A stretch of 64,000 nt of DNA from Shewanella sp. UCD-KL21 (GTDB taxonomy: Bacteria > Pseudomonadota > Gammaproteobacteria > Enterobacterales > Shewanellaceae), in the NCBI RefSeq assembly GCF_001957135.1, contig NZ_MPHK01000018.1, forward strand, positions 31,456 through 95,455, given 5' to 3'. Position numbers and translations under genes: made by a program. Under the pieces are notes generated by a model, which ran no database searches, was not told the DNA's origin, and worked only from the letters and a program-made list of their open reading frames with translations. Of this stretch, positions 53,614 to 63,753 are shown in pieces; the stretch's first letter is position 1; each line of letters begins with the position of its first letter.

Positions 53614-55182
53614 ATGACGCTTAACTCAATCACAAAATATGCCCGCAGTATTCTTGTGTTCATTTCATTATGGTGGATAGCACCTATGCATGCGACAGAA
53701 AATCCACAGCACCCTAAGACTAAGCTCACCCTAAAACAGGGGAGTTTAATCGGCTTAGCCCATGACAATGTAAGCCGTTTTTATAATATTCCATATGCGC
53801 ACAACCCATTTATTGGCAAACGTCGCTTTCAAGCGCCCGAAGCATATTCAACATGGCACGGTATATTGGATGCGACAACACTTGGTCAACCCGTACCGCA
53901 GCCAAGCAGGGGTAAGCAGGTTGAGTTAGTTGGCGCAGTGGGGGATTTAACGCTCAATGTTTGGGCTCCAACTGCTGCGATAAAATCAGCAAAAAAATTG
54001 CCGGTTATGGTGTGGATCCCTGGCGGCGCTTTTATTCGTGCCGATGCGGGCGAGCAGGTATATAACGGCAGTAGCTTTGCAAGTCATGAGGTGATTGTTG
54101 TGACCGTCAATTATCGGGTTGGTGTGGATGGTTTTATGCACCTTGCGGGTGCGCCAGATAATCGCGGTATTTTAGATCAGATCATGGCGCTGCAATGGGT
54201 GCAGGATAATATTGCTGACTTTGGTGGTGATCCACAAGAGGTCACTTTATTCGGGCAGTCGGCAGGGGCTGAAAGTGTGGCGATACTGCTGGGCACCTCT
54301 AAGGCCGCAGGATTGTTTAATAAAGCCATCATGCAAAGCCCGCCAATGGAATCATTAACCCAAAAACAAGCGGCCGCGATTTCGCGAAGCTTTGCTGAAA
54401 AGTTGGCTGTTGCAGCAACTATTGAGGGGATCTCGACTGTTGATTGGACAGAGCTGGTATCAACAGTGATTGATATGGGTAATGCTCTGAAAGATCGTGA
54501 ACAGTGGGGGATGTTGTCATGGGGAGGCACTGCATTTTTACCGGTTGTCGATGACGATATGATCACCGGCTCCCCGATGCAAAGCTTAGCCAACAATGCT
54601 GATCCATCCATTAATGTCGTTGTGGGCAGCACCGATCAAGAATCCAGACTATACATGGTGCCAAGTGGCGCAATTGATAAGATAACGCCGGCAGTCACAG
54701 CGCTGTTTTTAAAAGACCTATCTTTATCAGGCGATCCGTTGAGTACTTATACTGAGGCAAATAAAGGCCAATCTGATGGCGAGATATTTGTCAAAATTCA
54801 GTCTGACTACACCTTTAGAATGCCAGCCCAGCATATTGCAAAGCATCTACTTAATAACGGCAATAAAGTCTGGCACTACAATTTTTCATGGTTTTCACCG
54901 GCATTTGGCGGCCGCTTAGGTCCTGCACATTTTGTCGATGTGCCTTTTGCTTTTAATACCATTGACAGCGATCAGGCCAAAGCATTTGTTGGCTCGCAGC
55001 CCCCTAAGGCATTAGCGCAACAAATGCACCATGAGTGGCTGAGCTTGGCAAAATCAGGCGCCGTTAACTGGAGCCCATATAATCGAGTAACCAGGCCTAC
55101 AATGCGATTTGATACTGAATCGAAACAGGTGAATGACCCCGATAAATCGGTTAGAGAGTTATGGCGTAAGTATCCATATTAA
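53614..55182 (+). CDS. secreted type-B carboxylesterase
   Basis: 522 residues from ATG 53614 (AAAGG upstream); the signal peptide (cleaved near Met-His-Ala) supports this start over 53572. The nucleophile elbow GQSAGAES (Ser in Gly-x-Ser-x-Gly), an acidic-residue loop GSTDQES and the catalytic His in LGPAHFVDVPF are visible. Hydrolyses ester substrates, probably in the periplasm or outside; substrate unknown. Confidence 0.92.
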   Translation: MTLNSITKYARSILVFISLWWIAPMHATENPQHPKTKLTLKQGSLIGLAHDNVSRFYNIPYAHNPFIGKRRFQAPEAYSTWHGILDATTLGQPVPQPSRGKQVELVGAVGDLTLNVWAPTAAIKSAKKLPVMVWIPGGAFIRADAGEQVYNGSSFASHEVIVVTVNYRVGVDGFMHLAGAPDNRGILDQIMALQWVQDNIADFGGDPQEVTLFGQSAGAESVAILLGTSKAAGLFNKAIMQSPPMESLTQKQAAAISRSFAEKLAVAATIEGISTVDWTELVSTVIDMGNALKDREQWGMLSWGGTAFLPVVDDDMITGSPMQSLANNADPSINVVVGSTDQESRLYMVPSGAIDKITPAVTALFLKDLSLSGDPLSTYTEANKGQSDGEIFVKIQSDYTFRMPAQHIAKHLLNNGNKVWHYNFSWFSPAFGGRLGPAHFVDVPFAFNTIDSDQAKAFVGSQPPKALAQQMHHEWLSLAKSGAVNWSPYNRVTRPTMRFDTESKQVNDPDKSVRELWRKYPY

Positions 55183-55236
55183 TCAAGGGTGCTTAGCCTT
55201 GATATTAGCCGCAAGTTAACATGTGTGAGTTAACAA

Positions 55237-55258
55237 AAGAGGCGCATATGCGCCTCTT
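55237..55258. terminator. palindromic terminator between the esterase and ribB
   Basis: Perfect 22-base palindrome: arms AAGAGGCGCAT / ATGCGCCTCTT. T tract is short on both sides, so strength is moderate. Confidence 0.65.
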
Positions 55259-55304
55259 CATTATTTGCCACCACGAGTTGGTGGCCTTTGATGTTCAAAC
55301 TCGC

Positions 55305-55961
55305 CTAAGCTAATTTTAAATCATGTTGCAAGCGATACATCACCATGTCTTCAATGGTCAGTACTGGCATATTGTGTTTTAAACCAAAAGCGACAATTTC
55401 TGGCGCTTTTGCCATAGTGCCGTCTTCGTTAGTGACTTCACACAAAACCCCAGAAGGCGATAAACCTGCCATTTGCATTAAATCAACCGTGCCTTCAGTG
55501 TGACCACGGCGAGCCATAACGCCACCTGCACGCGCCCGCAGTGGAAATACATGTCCTGGGCGGGCTAAGTCGCTGGCTTTAGCATTGGCTGCAGTTGCCG
55601 TTTTTACTGTCGTTACTCGATCTTGAGCTGAAACACCAGTTGTTACCCCTGCTTTGGCTTCAATAGAAACCGTAAAAGCAGTTTGGTTAGCACTGTTGTT
55701 GTCTTTAACCATTGGCGGCAGTTCAAGTTTGTTGGCTTGCTCGTCCGTTAAACATAAACACACAATGCCGCTGCATTCGCGGATCATTAAGGCCATTTGT
55801 TTTGCAGTTAAGTGTTCGGCTGAATAAATGATGTCACCTTCGTTTTCACGATCTTCATCATCGAGTAATAACACACCGTTACCTAATCGTAAGGCGGCTA
55901 AGGCTTTTTCAACACGTTCGATTGGATCACCAAAAGGTGAAAGTAGTGATAGCTGATTCAT
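55305..55961 (-). CDS. ribB: 3,4-dihydroxy-2-butanone-4-phosphate synthase
   Basis: 218 residues. Riboflavin pathway enzyme turning ribulose-5-phosphate into the four-carbon precursor. [10 protein letters not shown] metal motif, [39 protein letters not shown] active site. Single-domain form, not fused to RibA. TAGGAG precedes the ATG. An FMN riboswitch controls it. Confidence 0.97.
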   Translation of the reverse strand: MNQLSLLSPFGDPIERVEKALAALRLGNGVLLLDDEDRENEGDIIYSAEHLTAKQMALMIRECSGIVCLCLTDEQANKLELPPMVKDNNSANQTAFTVSIEAKAGVTTGVSAQDRVTTVKTATAANAKASDLARPGHVFPLRARAGGVMARRGHTEGTVDLMQMAGLSPSGVLCEVTNEDGTMAKAPEIVAFGLKHNMPVLTIEDMVMYRLQHDLKLA

Positions 55962-56056
55962 GGTTTACTCCTAAAAAAATACCAGAATCAGGGCTTTGAA
56001 GAGTGGCTTTACGCCAAACGAAATGCACCAGCATACCTAAGTAGTGGTGTTTTCTA

Positions 56057-56234
56057 TTCTCTTTCATCCGGACTATAACCGTCGGCTCTGGACTGTTAGG
56101 CGTACTTCATGTGAAAACATGGCCTAAGTCACCAGATCTGCTGACCTCGAAAAATCGAGCGCTCGCGGGCTCATCTTGGCGCATTTAGTCGCCTTAATTT
56201 ACCGCCGGTGGGGAATTGCGCCCCGCCCTGAGAA
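56057..56234 (-). promoter_or_regulatory. FMN riboswitch (RFN element) upstream of ribB
   Basis: Minus-strand start TTCTCAGGGCGGGGCG...CCCCACCGGCGG and end GGATGAAAGAGAA are the conserved ends of the RFN element; closing stem TTCTC/GAGAA is formed. The region to the ATG (about 95 bases) could form the expression platform. FMN binding should repress ribB. Confidence 0.95.
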
Positions 56235-56439
56235 TTTAAATTGTGATGCTTAATAAAGTTAAGCGCGGCCATTTTATGGCAAAAGTGACCATAAAAAAAG
56301 CCTTATGCTCACAGTGTTCGATAAACATATTTTTAAGATTGAGAGTGGGTTAGATGATCAATGGATAATTTTGTGTGCAAACTTGCTAGCTGGTATGACC
56401 TCTGATAGCCTTTGCCGCTGACAAAGGAGTTGTAGCCCC

Positions 56440-56994
56440 ATGAATTTATATTTTCGTCTGTTTTGGTTGTTTGTCTGGCGTATTCGTCACTGTAATCACA
56501 TCGATTTTTTAGGTACCAGTCGTATTTCATATCGGGCATTACCGCTCGATTGCGATATCAATATGCATCTTACTAACTCTCGCTATCCTGCCTTTTTAGA
56601 TTTAGCTCGTACTTATATGATTGCTGAAATGGGTTTAATGAAGCGATTTTTAAAACTTAAATGGTTGCCCATCGTAAACGCCTCTGAGTTTACCTTTATT
56701 AAAGATATTAAGCCGCTAGAGAAATTTGATATTGAAACCAAGATAGTTGGTTGGGATGAAAAATATTTCTATATTGAGCAGCGCTTTGTGTCTAATCGTG
56801 GGGTTCATTGTATTGCCCATGTGCGTGGTGTGTTTGTTTGTAAAGGTAAGCAAGTGCCGATCAATACATTAATTGCTGAAGCTGGCTATGAAGGCGCTAT
56901 GCTGGAGATGCCTGCTGAAGTGGTAAAGTGGAAGCAATTCCTGCAAGTAAAAAAAGATCAGAATATTGCTCCTAAGCTGAGTCAGGTAGCATAA
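56440..56994 (+). CDS. acyl-CoA thioesterase-like hotdog-fold protein (THEM6-like)
   Basis: 184 residues. A short hydrophobic N-terminal segment, then hotdog fold: LDCDINMHLTNSRYPAFLDLART is the thioesterase helix. It resembles the 4HBT/THEM6 class. Substrate unknown. The 3-methyladenine glycosylase follows 34 bases later. Confidence 0.85.
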   Translation: MNLYFRLFWLFVWRIRHCNHIDFLGTSRISYRALPLDCDINMHLTNSRYPAFLDLARTYMIAEMGLMKRFLKLKWLPIVNASEFTFIKDIKPLEKFDIETKIVGWDEKYFYIEQRFVSNRGVHCIAHVRGVFVCKGKQVPINTLIAEAGYEGAMLEMPAEVVKWKQFLQVKKDQNIAPKLSQVA

Positions 56995-57028
56995 TAAGCG
57001 TCAGTTATTAATTTTACGGGTATAGCGT

Positions 57029-57718
57029 GTGGCAAAATTAGAAAAATTCAGTGATATTTTTGACCGCGCCAGCGAGCGTAAAGGTGGCAGTAAGGCGTTA
57101 GCCCATTTACTGCCAATCACCCTTGAAGCGGATGAGATTGGTCAATTTTCTGATGCACAACTTTTGTCTGCCATGAGCAAGCAAGTGTTTCAAAGTGGCT
57201 TTGTATGGCGAGTGGTTGAGAATAAATGGCCAGCGTATGAAAAAGCCTTCTTTGATTTTGAGCCGTTTAAAGTGTTGATGTTGTCGCCTGATCAAATTCA
57301 GCAGCGCGCCACTGACGCGACGCTTATTCGCCATCAAAAGAAAACTCAGTCGATTGTTGATAATGCCTATATGGTGCAGCAGTTAGCTGCTGAGCATGGC
57401 AGCTTTGCCGAGTTTATTGGCAACTGGCCGTCGGAAGATATCACAGGACTTTGGCAAGTATTAAAAAAGAAAGGCAGTCGTTTAGGTGGCAATACTGGGC
57501 CGTATTTTTTACGTAATGTGGGTAAGGATACGTTTTTATTAACCACCGATGTGCAGTCATATCTTAAAGCGACTAAGGTGGTTGATGCCGGATTTACCTC
57601 GCAAACCGCATTGCGTCAATCGCAAGCGGCTTTTAATCACTGGCAGCAAGAGTCTGGACTCACCTTGGCTGAAATTAGCCGCATTATTTCACTGAGTGTG
57701 GGTGATAATAGGCTTTAA
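57029..57718 (+). CDS. DNA-3-methyladenine glycosylase I-like protein
   Basis: 229 residues from a GTG. Shows family motifs QVFQSGFVWRVVENKWPAYEKAFFDFEPFKV and the C-terminal helix stretch. It is related to Tag-family glycosylases (COG2818), which remove 3-methyladenine; it lacks the N-terminal Cys/zinc site of E. coli Tag, so it represents a divergent branch. Ends four bases inside the convergent TetR gene. Confidence 0.85.
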   Translation: MAKLEKFSDIFDRASERKGGSKALAHLLPITLEADEIGQFSDAQLLSAMSKQVFQSGFVWRVVENKWPAYEKAFFDFEPFKVLMLSPDQIQQRATDATLIRHQKKTQSIVDNAYMVQQLAAEHGSFAEFIGNWPSEDITGLWQVLKKKGSRLGGNTGPYFLRNVGKDTFLLTTDVQSYLKATKVVDAGFTSQTALRQSQAAFNHWQQESGLTLAEISRIISLSVGDNRL

Positions 57719-58326
57719 ACCTCATAGCGGGCTAAAAACATGTTGGCGCTTTCATCGGCTAAATGCTGCCTTTGTTGATCATTTAACAGTGGGCTGCAGG
57801 TTAAAATTTGCGGCCAAAAACATTGACCCTTGATTAAATGCAGCAGTTGCTCATTGGCAAACATCGCATCTTCAACTTGAATCCTGCTATCTGCTGCTGC
57901 GGCTTTAATCCAGCGTAATATTGCCGTTTCATGCAGTTTCATTTTTTCAATTTCACGACTCATTTCTTCACTATTGTAAAATAAGTGCCCAATAGCGACC
58001 TGTGCCATATCAATATGTTCTCGAGAGTTTATAAATTGAATTTCGGTAAAAATGATGGCTGATAATTGCGAAAACAGCGCTTGATGCGGTTGATATTGTC
58101 CTTGACTGCTGGCCATGGCTTCAAACCATAACTCACTTACAAGGTGCATGACTAAGGCTTCTTTAGTGGCGAAGTGATTGTAAACAGTGCGTTTAGACAC
58201 TTGGGCTTCTTCTGCTAGTTTATCCATGCTGGTCGCCGCCACACCTAGTTTTTTGAACATTCGCTTGGCAGCGTCAACGATGGCCTCATGCTTTTGCTGG
58301 CTGAGAGTTTTCTTGGTTTTTGTCAT
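57715..58326 (-). CDS. TetR/AcrR-family regulator, probable controller of the RND pump
   Basis: 203 residues: HTH KKLGVAATSMDKLAEEAQVSKRTVYNHFATKEALV, C-terminal AcrR-like domain. Divergent from the RND operon with 700 bases between. Dyads with TAAACT/AGTTTA at 58402-58422 immediately upstream of its gene suggest autoregulation. Confidence 0.92.
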   Translation of the reverse strand: MTKTKKTLSQQKHEAIVDAAKRMFKKLGVAATSMDKLAEEAQVSKRTVYNHFATKEALVMHLVSELWFEAMASSQGQYQPHQALFSQLSAIIFTEIQFINSREHIDMAQVAIGHLFYNSEEMSREIEKMKLHETAILRWIKAAAADSRIQVEDAMFANEQLLHLIKGQCFWPQILTCSPLLNDQQRQHLADESANMFLARYEV

Positions 58327-58374
58327 CTCTGTTTACAAATCTTCGCTGGGAGTTGTGCAAGTATATTACACTGA

Positions 58375-58423
58375 GTAGTTTACTTTTTAACAATAAATTA
58401 ATAAACTGTACCGTGTAGTTTAC
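58375..58423. promoter_or_regulatory. candidate TetR operators
   Basis: GTAGTTTAC occurs twice 40 bases apart (58375, 58415); the second forms the right arm of a dyad TAAACTGTAC / TGTAGTTTA (58402-58422). Confidence 0.55.
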
Positions 58424-59022
58424 ATTTTACTTGTCGTCATAAGGCTTTTTGTTGCCACTCTTAGGCGTAATGTTGTTGCTCTAAGCCCGTTTGGTGTGTG
58501 AGATGTGATCATAATGAATCGTTTAAGCGTAATAATCGCAAGCCATGAGCATTCACTCGAATGAGCTAATATTGAATTACTATTGGTCATTATCAGTTGT
58601 TTGTTGGTTAAGCGAGTTGGCGCTGGCTGAACATGCACAATCATTGCTGTGAAAGTCTTTTTGCGCCCAAATTAAAATGCAATATAGTCCAACGTATGAC
58701 ATGGGTAGCTACAACATAAAATAAATACTTAGTAGGCAAAATTATTTGCTGCTTTTTAAGGTTTTCAACTACTGTTAAGTTTATTGATAAATATTCACTA
58801 ATATACAAACAATAGCAAAACGTAAACATATGATTTTAACTTGATTAATTAACAATCGTTTAGCAAGTTAGCGGCTTAAATTATTTATTTACAATTTAGG
58901 TTAAGCAAATCACGGTTGCGACTATCAAGCCCTGCTAGAACCACGCACAATACGCAGATTGAATTAAATAAAAAATACACACAGTTACCCTGGTGTGGGA
59001 TTAATTAGGAGTAGGAGCAGTC
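58424..59022. other. 600-bp AT-rich intergenic, no gene supported
   Basis: Small ORFs here lack ribosome binding sites and family features. It presumably holds the RND operon promoter; AGGAG precedes the adaptor ATG. Confidence 0.4.
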
Positions 59023-60168
59023 ATGCGCAAAGCACTGAAAATAGCCTCAGTTATCACTGCGGCTTTATGGATTACCGCTTGTGGTCAAGCCGAACAAGGC
59101 CAAGGCCAACAAAAAGCACCACCCGCACCAGTAGGGGTGATGAGTGTGACTGAGCAATCTCAAGCCATTTATGTTGAGTTACCAGGTCGTAGTCGTGCTT
59201 TTCTTGAAGCGGAAGTGCGCCCACAGGTATCAGGCATCATCACTAATCGTGGTTTTACTGAAGGTAAAGAGGTTGAAGCTGGTCAGTCACTGTATCAAAT
59301 TGACTCAGCAACTTACAAAGCCGCTTTAGTTAGCGCAGAAGCTGACTTAGCGAGCGCGAATGCGGCATTAGCTTCAGCTAAAGCCACTGCAGACCGTTAT
59401 GCAGCCTTGGTTAAAACCAATGCTATTAGCGCGCAAGACTTTGATGAAGCCGATGCTGCCTACAAAGAAGCTATCGCTAAAGTTACTGTTGCAGAAGCGG
59501 CAATTAACACAGCTAAAATCAACCTTGAATACACTGAAGTACGCGCGCCAATCTCTGGCCGTATTGGTACTTCAAGCGTGACTCCTGGGGCATTAGTTAC
59601 CGCGAATCAATCAAATACTTTGGCTAAAATTCAGCAACTTGATCCAATTAATATCGATATTGCTCAATCAAGTGCGCAATTATTACGTCTTAAGTCAAAA
59701 CTTAGACAAGGTAAATTACAGCAAAGCGAAAATGCTGAAGTCACCCTTATTCTTGAAGACGGCAGCACTTACGAGAACGTGGGTACATTGCAGTTCTCTG
59801 AAGTGAGCGTCAATGAAGCAACAGGTTCTGTGATTATTCGTGCTGAATTCCCTAACCCTGATGGGGTGTTATTGCCTGGTATGTATGTGCGCGCTATTTT
59901 AAATGCAGGACAAGATCCATCAGCAATTTTGGTGCCTCAAAAAGCGATTACCCGTAACACAAAAGGTGAAGCGGTAGCGATGATTGTTAATGCTGATAAT
60001 CAAGCTGAAGCGCGCGTTGTGAAAACGGCAGAGGTGATTAACCACCAATGGCGTATTACTGAAGGCTTAAAGGCAGGCGATAAATTGATTGTAGATGGCT
60101 TACAAAAAATTCGTCCAGGTGCTGACGTAACACCGCAGGTGTTATCAGAAAACACTCCAACTAAATAG
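59023..60168 (+). CDS. RND efflux periplasmic adaptor lipoprotein (AcrA/MexA type)
   Basis: 381 residues: lipoprotein signal with lipobox Ile-Thr-Ala-Cys, biotinyl-lipoyl-like domain halves, alpha-hairpin (KAALVSAEADLASANAALASAKATADRYAALVK) and beta-barrel (DGVLLPGMYVRAIL). Couples the inner-membrane pump to an outer-membrane channel; no TolC gene here. Nine bases before the pump. Confidence 0.95.
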   Translation: MRKALKIASVITAALWITACGQAEQGQGQQKAPPAPVGVMSVTEQSQAIYVELPGRSRAFLEAEVRPQVSGIITNRGFTEGKEVEAGQSLYQIDSATYKAALVSAEADLASANAALASAKATADRYAALVKTNAISAQDFDEADAAYKEAIAKVTVAEAAINTAKINLEYTEVRAPISGRIGTSSVTPGALVTANQSNTLAKIQQLDPINIDIAQSSAQLLRLKSKLRQGKLQQSENAEVTLILEDGSTYENVGTLQFSEVSVNEATGSVIIRAEFPNPDGVLLPGMYVRAILNAGQDPSAILVPQKAITRNTKGEAVAMIVNADNQAEARVVKTAEVINHQWRITEGLKAGDKLIVDGLQKIRPGADVTPQVLSENTPTK

Positions 60169-60177
60169 GGTAACGTT

Positions 60178-63100
60178 ATGGCTCGTTTCTTTATCGATCG
60201 CCCTATTTTTGCATGGGTGATCTCAATTTTAATCATGTTGGCAGGGGTCTTAGCAATTAAAGACCTTCCTGTGGCGCAGTACCCGAGTATTGCACCGCCA
60301 ACAGTCGAAATTACTGCGTTTTATCCTGGTGCGTCTGCAAAGACCATGGAAGATACGGTAACTCAGGTTATTGAACAGCGTATGACGGGTATTGACCATC
60401 TGCGTTATATTGCTTCAAGCAGTGATAGTTTTGGTAATGCAAAAATTACCTTAACCTTTAATGCTGAAGCCGATCCTGACATTGCTCAAGTACAGGTGCA
60501 AAATAAGCTGCAAGCAGCGATGACCTTGTTACCTCAAGAAGTGCAATCTCAAGGTGTTAACGTGGTTAAATCAAGTGCGGGTTTCTTGATGGTTGCTGCG
60601 TTTGTATCTGAAGATGGTTCGCTGGGAAAAACCGATATTGCCGATTATGTTGCTGCTAACATTCAAGATCCATTAAGCCGTGTGGCGGGTGTGGGTGAGC
60701 TGCAATTGTTTGGTGCGCAATATGCAATGCGTATCTGGCTTGATCCGTTAAAGTTAACGCAATATAACTTAACCAGTATTGATGTCATGGCAGCGGTTCG
60801 TGAGCAAAACGCGCAGATTTCTGCAGGTCAATTAGGTGGTGCGCCATCGATTGGCGGCCAGGAGTTAAACGCGACTATTACTGCCCAAAGTCGCTTACAA
60901 ACCCCAGAGCAATTTAAAGGGATTATTCTTAAATCTGATACCTCAGGTGCTAACGTTTACTTGAGTGATGTTGCTCGAGTTGAACTAGGTTCTGAAAGCT
61001 ACTCAGTAGAATCGTTTTATAACGGTAAACCTGCAGCGGGTATTGGTGTGCAGTTAGCGACAGGTGCTAACGCGCTTGATACCGCAAAAAATATTCGTGA
61101 AAAGCTAGCTGAATTACAACTTTATTTCCCTGATAGCTTAGAGATTTATTACCCTTATGACACCACGCCATTTGTTGAGAAATCAATTGAAGGTGTTGTT
61201 CATACCCTAATCGAAGCTGTGGTTTTAGTGTTCTTGATTATGTATCTGTTCTTACAGAACTTCAGAGCAACACTAATCCCAACCATTGCAGTACCTGTTG
61301 TATTACTGGGTACTTTCGCCATTTTATCTGCGACCGGTTTCTCTATTAACACCTTAACCATGTTCGCTATGGTACTGGCCATTGGTCTGTTGGTGGATGA
61401 TGCGATTGTGGTGGTGGAAAACGTCGAACGGGTGATGTCTGAAGAGGGTTTAAGCCCACTTGAGGCCACGCGTAAATCGATGGACCAAATTACTGGCGCC
61501 CTAGTGGGTATTGGTTTAACCCTGTCAGCAGTATTTGTCCCTATGGCATTTATGTCAGGTTCAACAGGTGTTATTTATCGTCAATTCTCGATTACGATTG
61601 TGTCTGCAATGGCGCTGTCAGTATTAATTGCGATGATTTTAACCCCAGCATTATGTGCCACTATGCTTAAGCCTATTCCAAAAGGTCATACGCATATTAA
61701 TACAGGTTTCTTTGGCTGGTTTAACCGTAACTTTGATAAGTTAACTTCGCGCTATGAAGCGGGTGTAGCAAAAATCCTTAAGCGTACTGTACGCATGATG
61801 GGTGTATACCTAGTACTGGTTATTGCAACCGGTTGGATATTCATGCGCATGCCAACGGCATTCTTACCAGATGAAGACCAAGGTATCTTGTTTACCCAAG
61901 CTATTTTGCCAACGAACTCGACTCAAGAAAGCACCATGAAAGTGCTTGAGGATGTGAGTGACTATTACTTGGAAGAAGAAGGCGATATCGTTAAATCTGT
62001 CTTCAGTGTTGCAGGTTTCAGTTTCGCAGGCTCTGGTCAAAACATGGGTATTGCTTTCGTCGGTCTTGAAGACTGGGCTGAACGTGGTGATGCAGGGCAA
62101 GATGTTCAATCCTTGTCTAACCGTGCTATGGGTCGTTTCATGCAGATGAAAGACGCCTTGGTGTTTGCCTTTGTACCGCCAGCGGTAATTGAATTAGGCA
62201 CGGCCAATGGTTTTGATATGTACCTGCAAGATCGTAGTGGTCAAGGTCATGAGGCGTTAATTGCAGCCCGTAATCAGTTATTGGGTATGGCAGCGCAGAA
62301 TCCGAACCTTGTGGGCGTACGTCCTAATGGGCAAGAAGATGCACCTATGTACCAAATCCATGTTGATCAAGCTAAAATCCGTGCATTAGGTGTTGATATT
62401 GATGATGTTAACAGTGTACTCGCAACCGCTTATGGTGGCTCGTATGTGAATGACTTTATCGACCGTGGTCGTGTGAAGAAAGTATATGTTCAAGGTGATG
62501 CAGAATACCGTATGCAACCAAGTGATTTAGAAACCTGGTTCGTGCGTAACTCAAATGGTGAAATGGTACCTTTCTCAGCCTTTACGACTGGCACATGGGA
62601 ATTTGGTTCGCCACAATTGCAACGCTTTAACGGCTTACCTGCAGTAAACATTCAAGGTGCGACAATGCCTGGATATAGCTCTGGTGATGCAATGCTTGAT
62701 TTTGAACGTATGGTGCAAGATTTACCGCCAGGCTTTGGTATTGAGTGGAATGGTTTATCTTATGAAGAAAGACTATCAGGCAACCAAGCACCAGCGTTAT
62801 ATGCACTGTCTATCCTAGTGGTATTCCTAGTATTAGCGGCACTTTATGAAAGTTGGACGGTACCATTTTCGGTAATCCTCGTTGTGCCACTAGGGGTTAT
62901 CGGGGCACTGCTTGCGATGAACGGTCGTGGTTTACCTAACGATGTATTCTTCCAAGTAGGTCTACTGACGACGGTGGGGCTGGCAACTAAGAATGCCATC
63001 TTGATTGTAGAATTCGCCAAAGACTTCTATGACAAGGGTGCAGGACTGGTTGAGGCCACTTTGCACGCAGTGCGAGTACGTTTACGTCCAATCTTGATGA

Positions 63101-63327
63101 CATCGCTAGCATTTGGTTTTGGTGTTGTACCGCTAGCTATAAGTACCGGTGTTGGTTCCGGTAGTAAGAATGCACTAGGTACAGGCGTACTGGGTGGCAT
63201 GATGAGTTCTACCTTTATTGGTATCTTCTTAATCCCACTGTTCTTCGTGGTGGTTGAGAAAATCTTCAATAAGAAAGAGCGTAAAGGTTACGTACCGCCT
63301 GAAACTAAGAGTGATTCAGCTGAATAA
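60178..63327 (+). CDS. RND multidrug efflux transporter (AcrB/MexB type)
   Basis: 1049 residues with N-terminal [20 protein letters not shown], 12 membrane helices, duplicated periplasmic porter loops, and the proton-relay Asp pair in helix 4 ([16 protein letters not shown]). Typical HAE-1 pump size. With the adaptor it exports hydrophobic drugs. Probably regulated by the divergent TetR. Confidence 0.97.
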   Translation: MARFFIDRPIFAWVISILIMLAGVLAIKDLPVAQYPSIAPPTVEITAFYPGASAKTMEDTVTQVIEQRMTGIDHLRYIASSSDSFGNAKITLTFNAEADPDIAQVQVQNKLQAAMTLLPQEVQSQGVNVVKSSAGFLMVAAFVSEDGSLGKTDIADYVAANIQDPLSRVAGVGELQLFGAQYAMRIWLDPLKLTQYNLTSIDVMAAVREQNAQISAGQLGGAPSIGGQELNATITAQSRLQTPEQFKGIILKSDTSGANVYLSDVARVELGSESYSVESFYNGKPAAGIGVQLATGANALDTAKNIREKLAELQLYFPDSLEIYYPYDTTPFVEKSIEGVVHTLIEAVVLVFLIMYLFLQNFRATLIPTIAVPVVLLGTFAILSATGFSINTLTMFAMVLAIGLLVDDAIVVVENVERVMSEEGLSPLEATRKSMDQITGALVGIGLTLSAVFVPMAFMSGSTGVIYRQFSITIVSAMALSVLIAMILTPALCATMLKPIPKGHTHINTGFFGWFNRNFDKLTSRYEAGVAKILKRTVRMMGVYLVLVIATGWIFMRMPTAFLPDEDQGILFTQAILPTNSTQESTMKVLEDVSDYYLEEEGDIVKSVFSVAGFSFAGSGQNMGIAFVGLEDWAERGDAGQDVQSLSNRAMGRFMQMKDALVFAFVPPAVIELGTANGFDMYLQDRSGQGHEALIAARNQLLGMAAQNPNLVGVRPNGQEDAPMYQIHVDQAKIRALGVDIDDVNSVLATAYGGSYVNDFIDRGRVKKVYVQGDAEYRMQPSDLETWFVRNSNGEMVPFSAFTTGTWEFGSPQLQRFNGLPAVNIQGATMPGYSSGDAMLDFERMVQDLPPGFGIEWNGLSYEERLSGNQAPALYALSILVVFLVLAALYESWTVPFSVILVVPLGVIGALLAMNGRGLPNDVFFQVGLLTTVGLATKNAILIVEFAKDFYDKGAGLVEATLHAVRVRLRPILMTSLAFGFGVVPLAISTGVGSGSKNALGTGVLGGMMSSTFIGIFLIPLFFVVVEKIFNKKERKGYVPPETKSDSAE

Positions 63328-63351
63328 GCGCTAATCACTGTAGTTAATCTT

Positions 63352-63383
63352 AAAAAGCCCAGCAGATGCTGGGCTTTTTGTTA
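63352..63383 (+). terminator. intrinsic terminator after the RND operon
   Basis: AAAAAGCCCAGC, four-base loop, GCTGGGCTTTTT. Confidence 0.95.
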
Positions 63384-63571
63384 TTCGTTATTTAGGACTT
63401 ATTGCTATTAATAAGCTAGCTATGGTTTAAGTTGATGATCAGACTAAGGGCGCTATGACAAGAGCGCGCGGATCACTAGTAACGTTTGTATTGCCATGGC
63501 CAAGTCGAGTTGATGCTTTGGTTGCAGCACCCCAGTTATAGCTTGCAAATGCCACTAATCCAAACCCTGTT

Positions 63572-63690
63572 ATTAATGAAATACTGTTATCAATAAATAG
63601 TGCCATCAATAAAGTATCCCTATCAATGAAATAGTGCCATCAATAAAATATCCATAGCAATGAAATACCCCCTCCATGAAAGAGTCACTG
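63572..63690. repeat. degenerate AT-rich tandem repeats
   Basis: A 33-base unit (TATCAATAAATAGTGCCATC... at 63588; TATCAATGAAATAGTGCCAT... at 63621) with flanking partial copies built from AATGAAATA and ATCAATAAA(G/A)TATCC. Confidence 0.75.
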
Positions 63691-63718
63691 TCAAAAGCGC
63701 AATAAAATGTATGGTCCG

Positions 63719-63753
63719 CCTCGTTATTGCAAATGATATTTTCGATAACGAGG
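63719..63753. repeat. inverted repeat
   Basis: CCTCGTTAT ... ATAACGAGG, nine-base perfect arms with 17-base spacing; no adjoining gene explains it. Confidence 0.6.

Noticed and set aside
58420..58829. Two short minus-strand ORFs (58420-58644, 58641-58829)
   Set aside because: No ribosome binding site or family features; one overlaps the candidate TetR operator region.
63572..63690. Possible CRISPR array
   Set aside because: Units are contiguous and degenerate, with no unique spacers and no cas genes.
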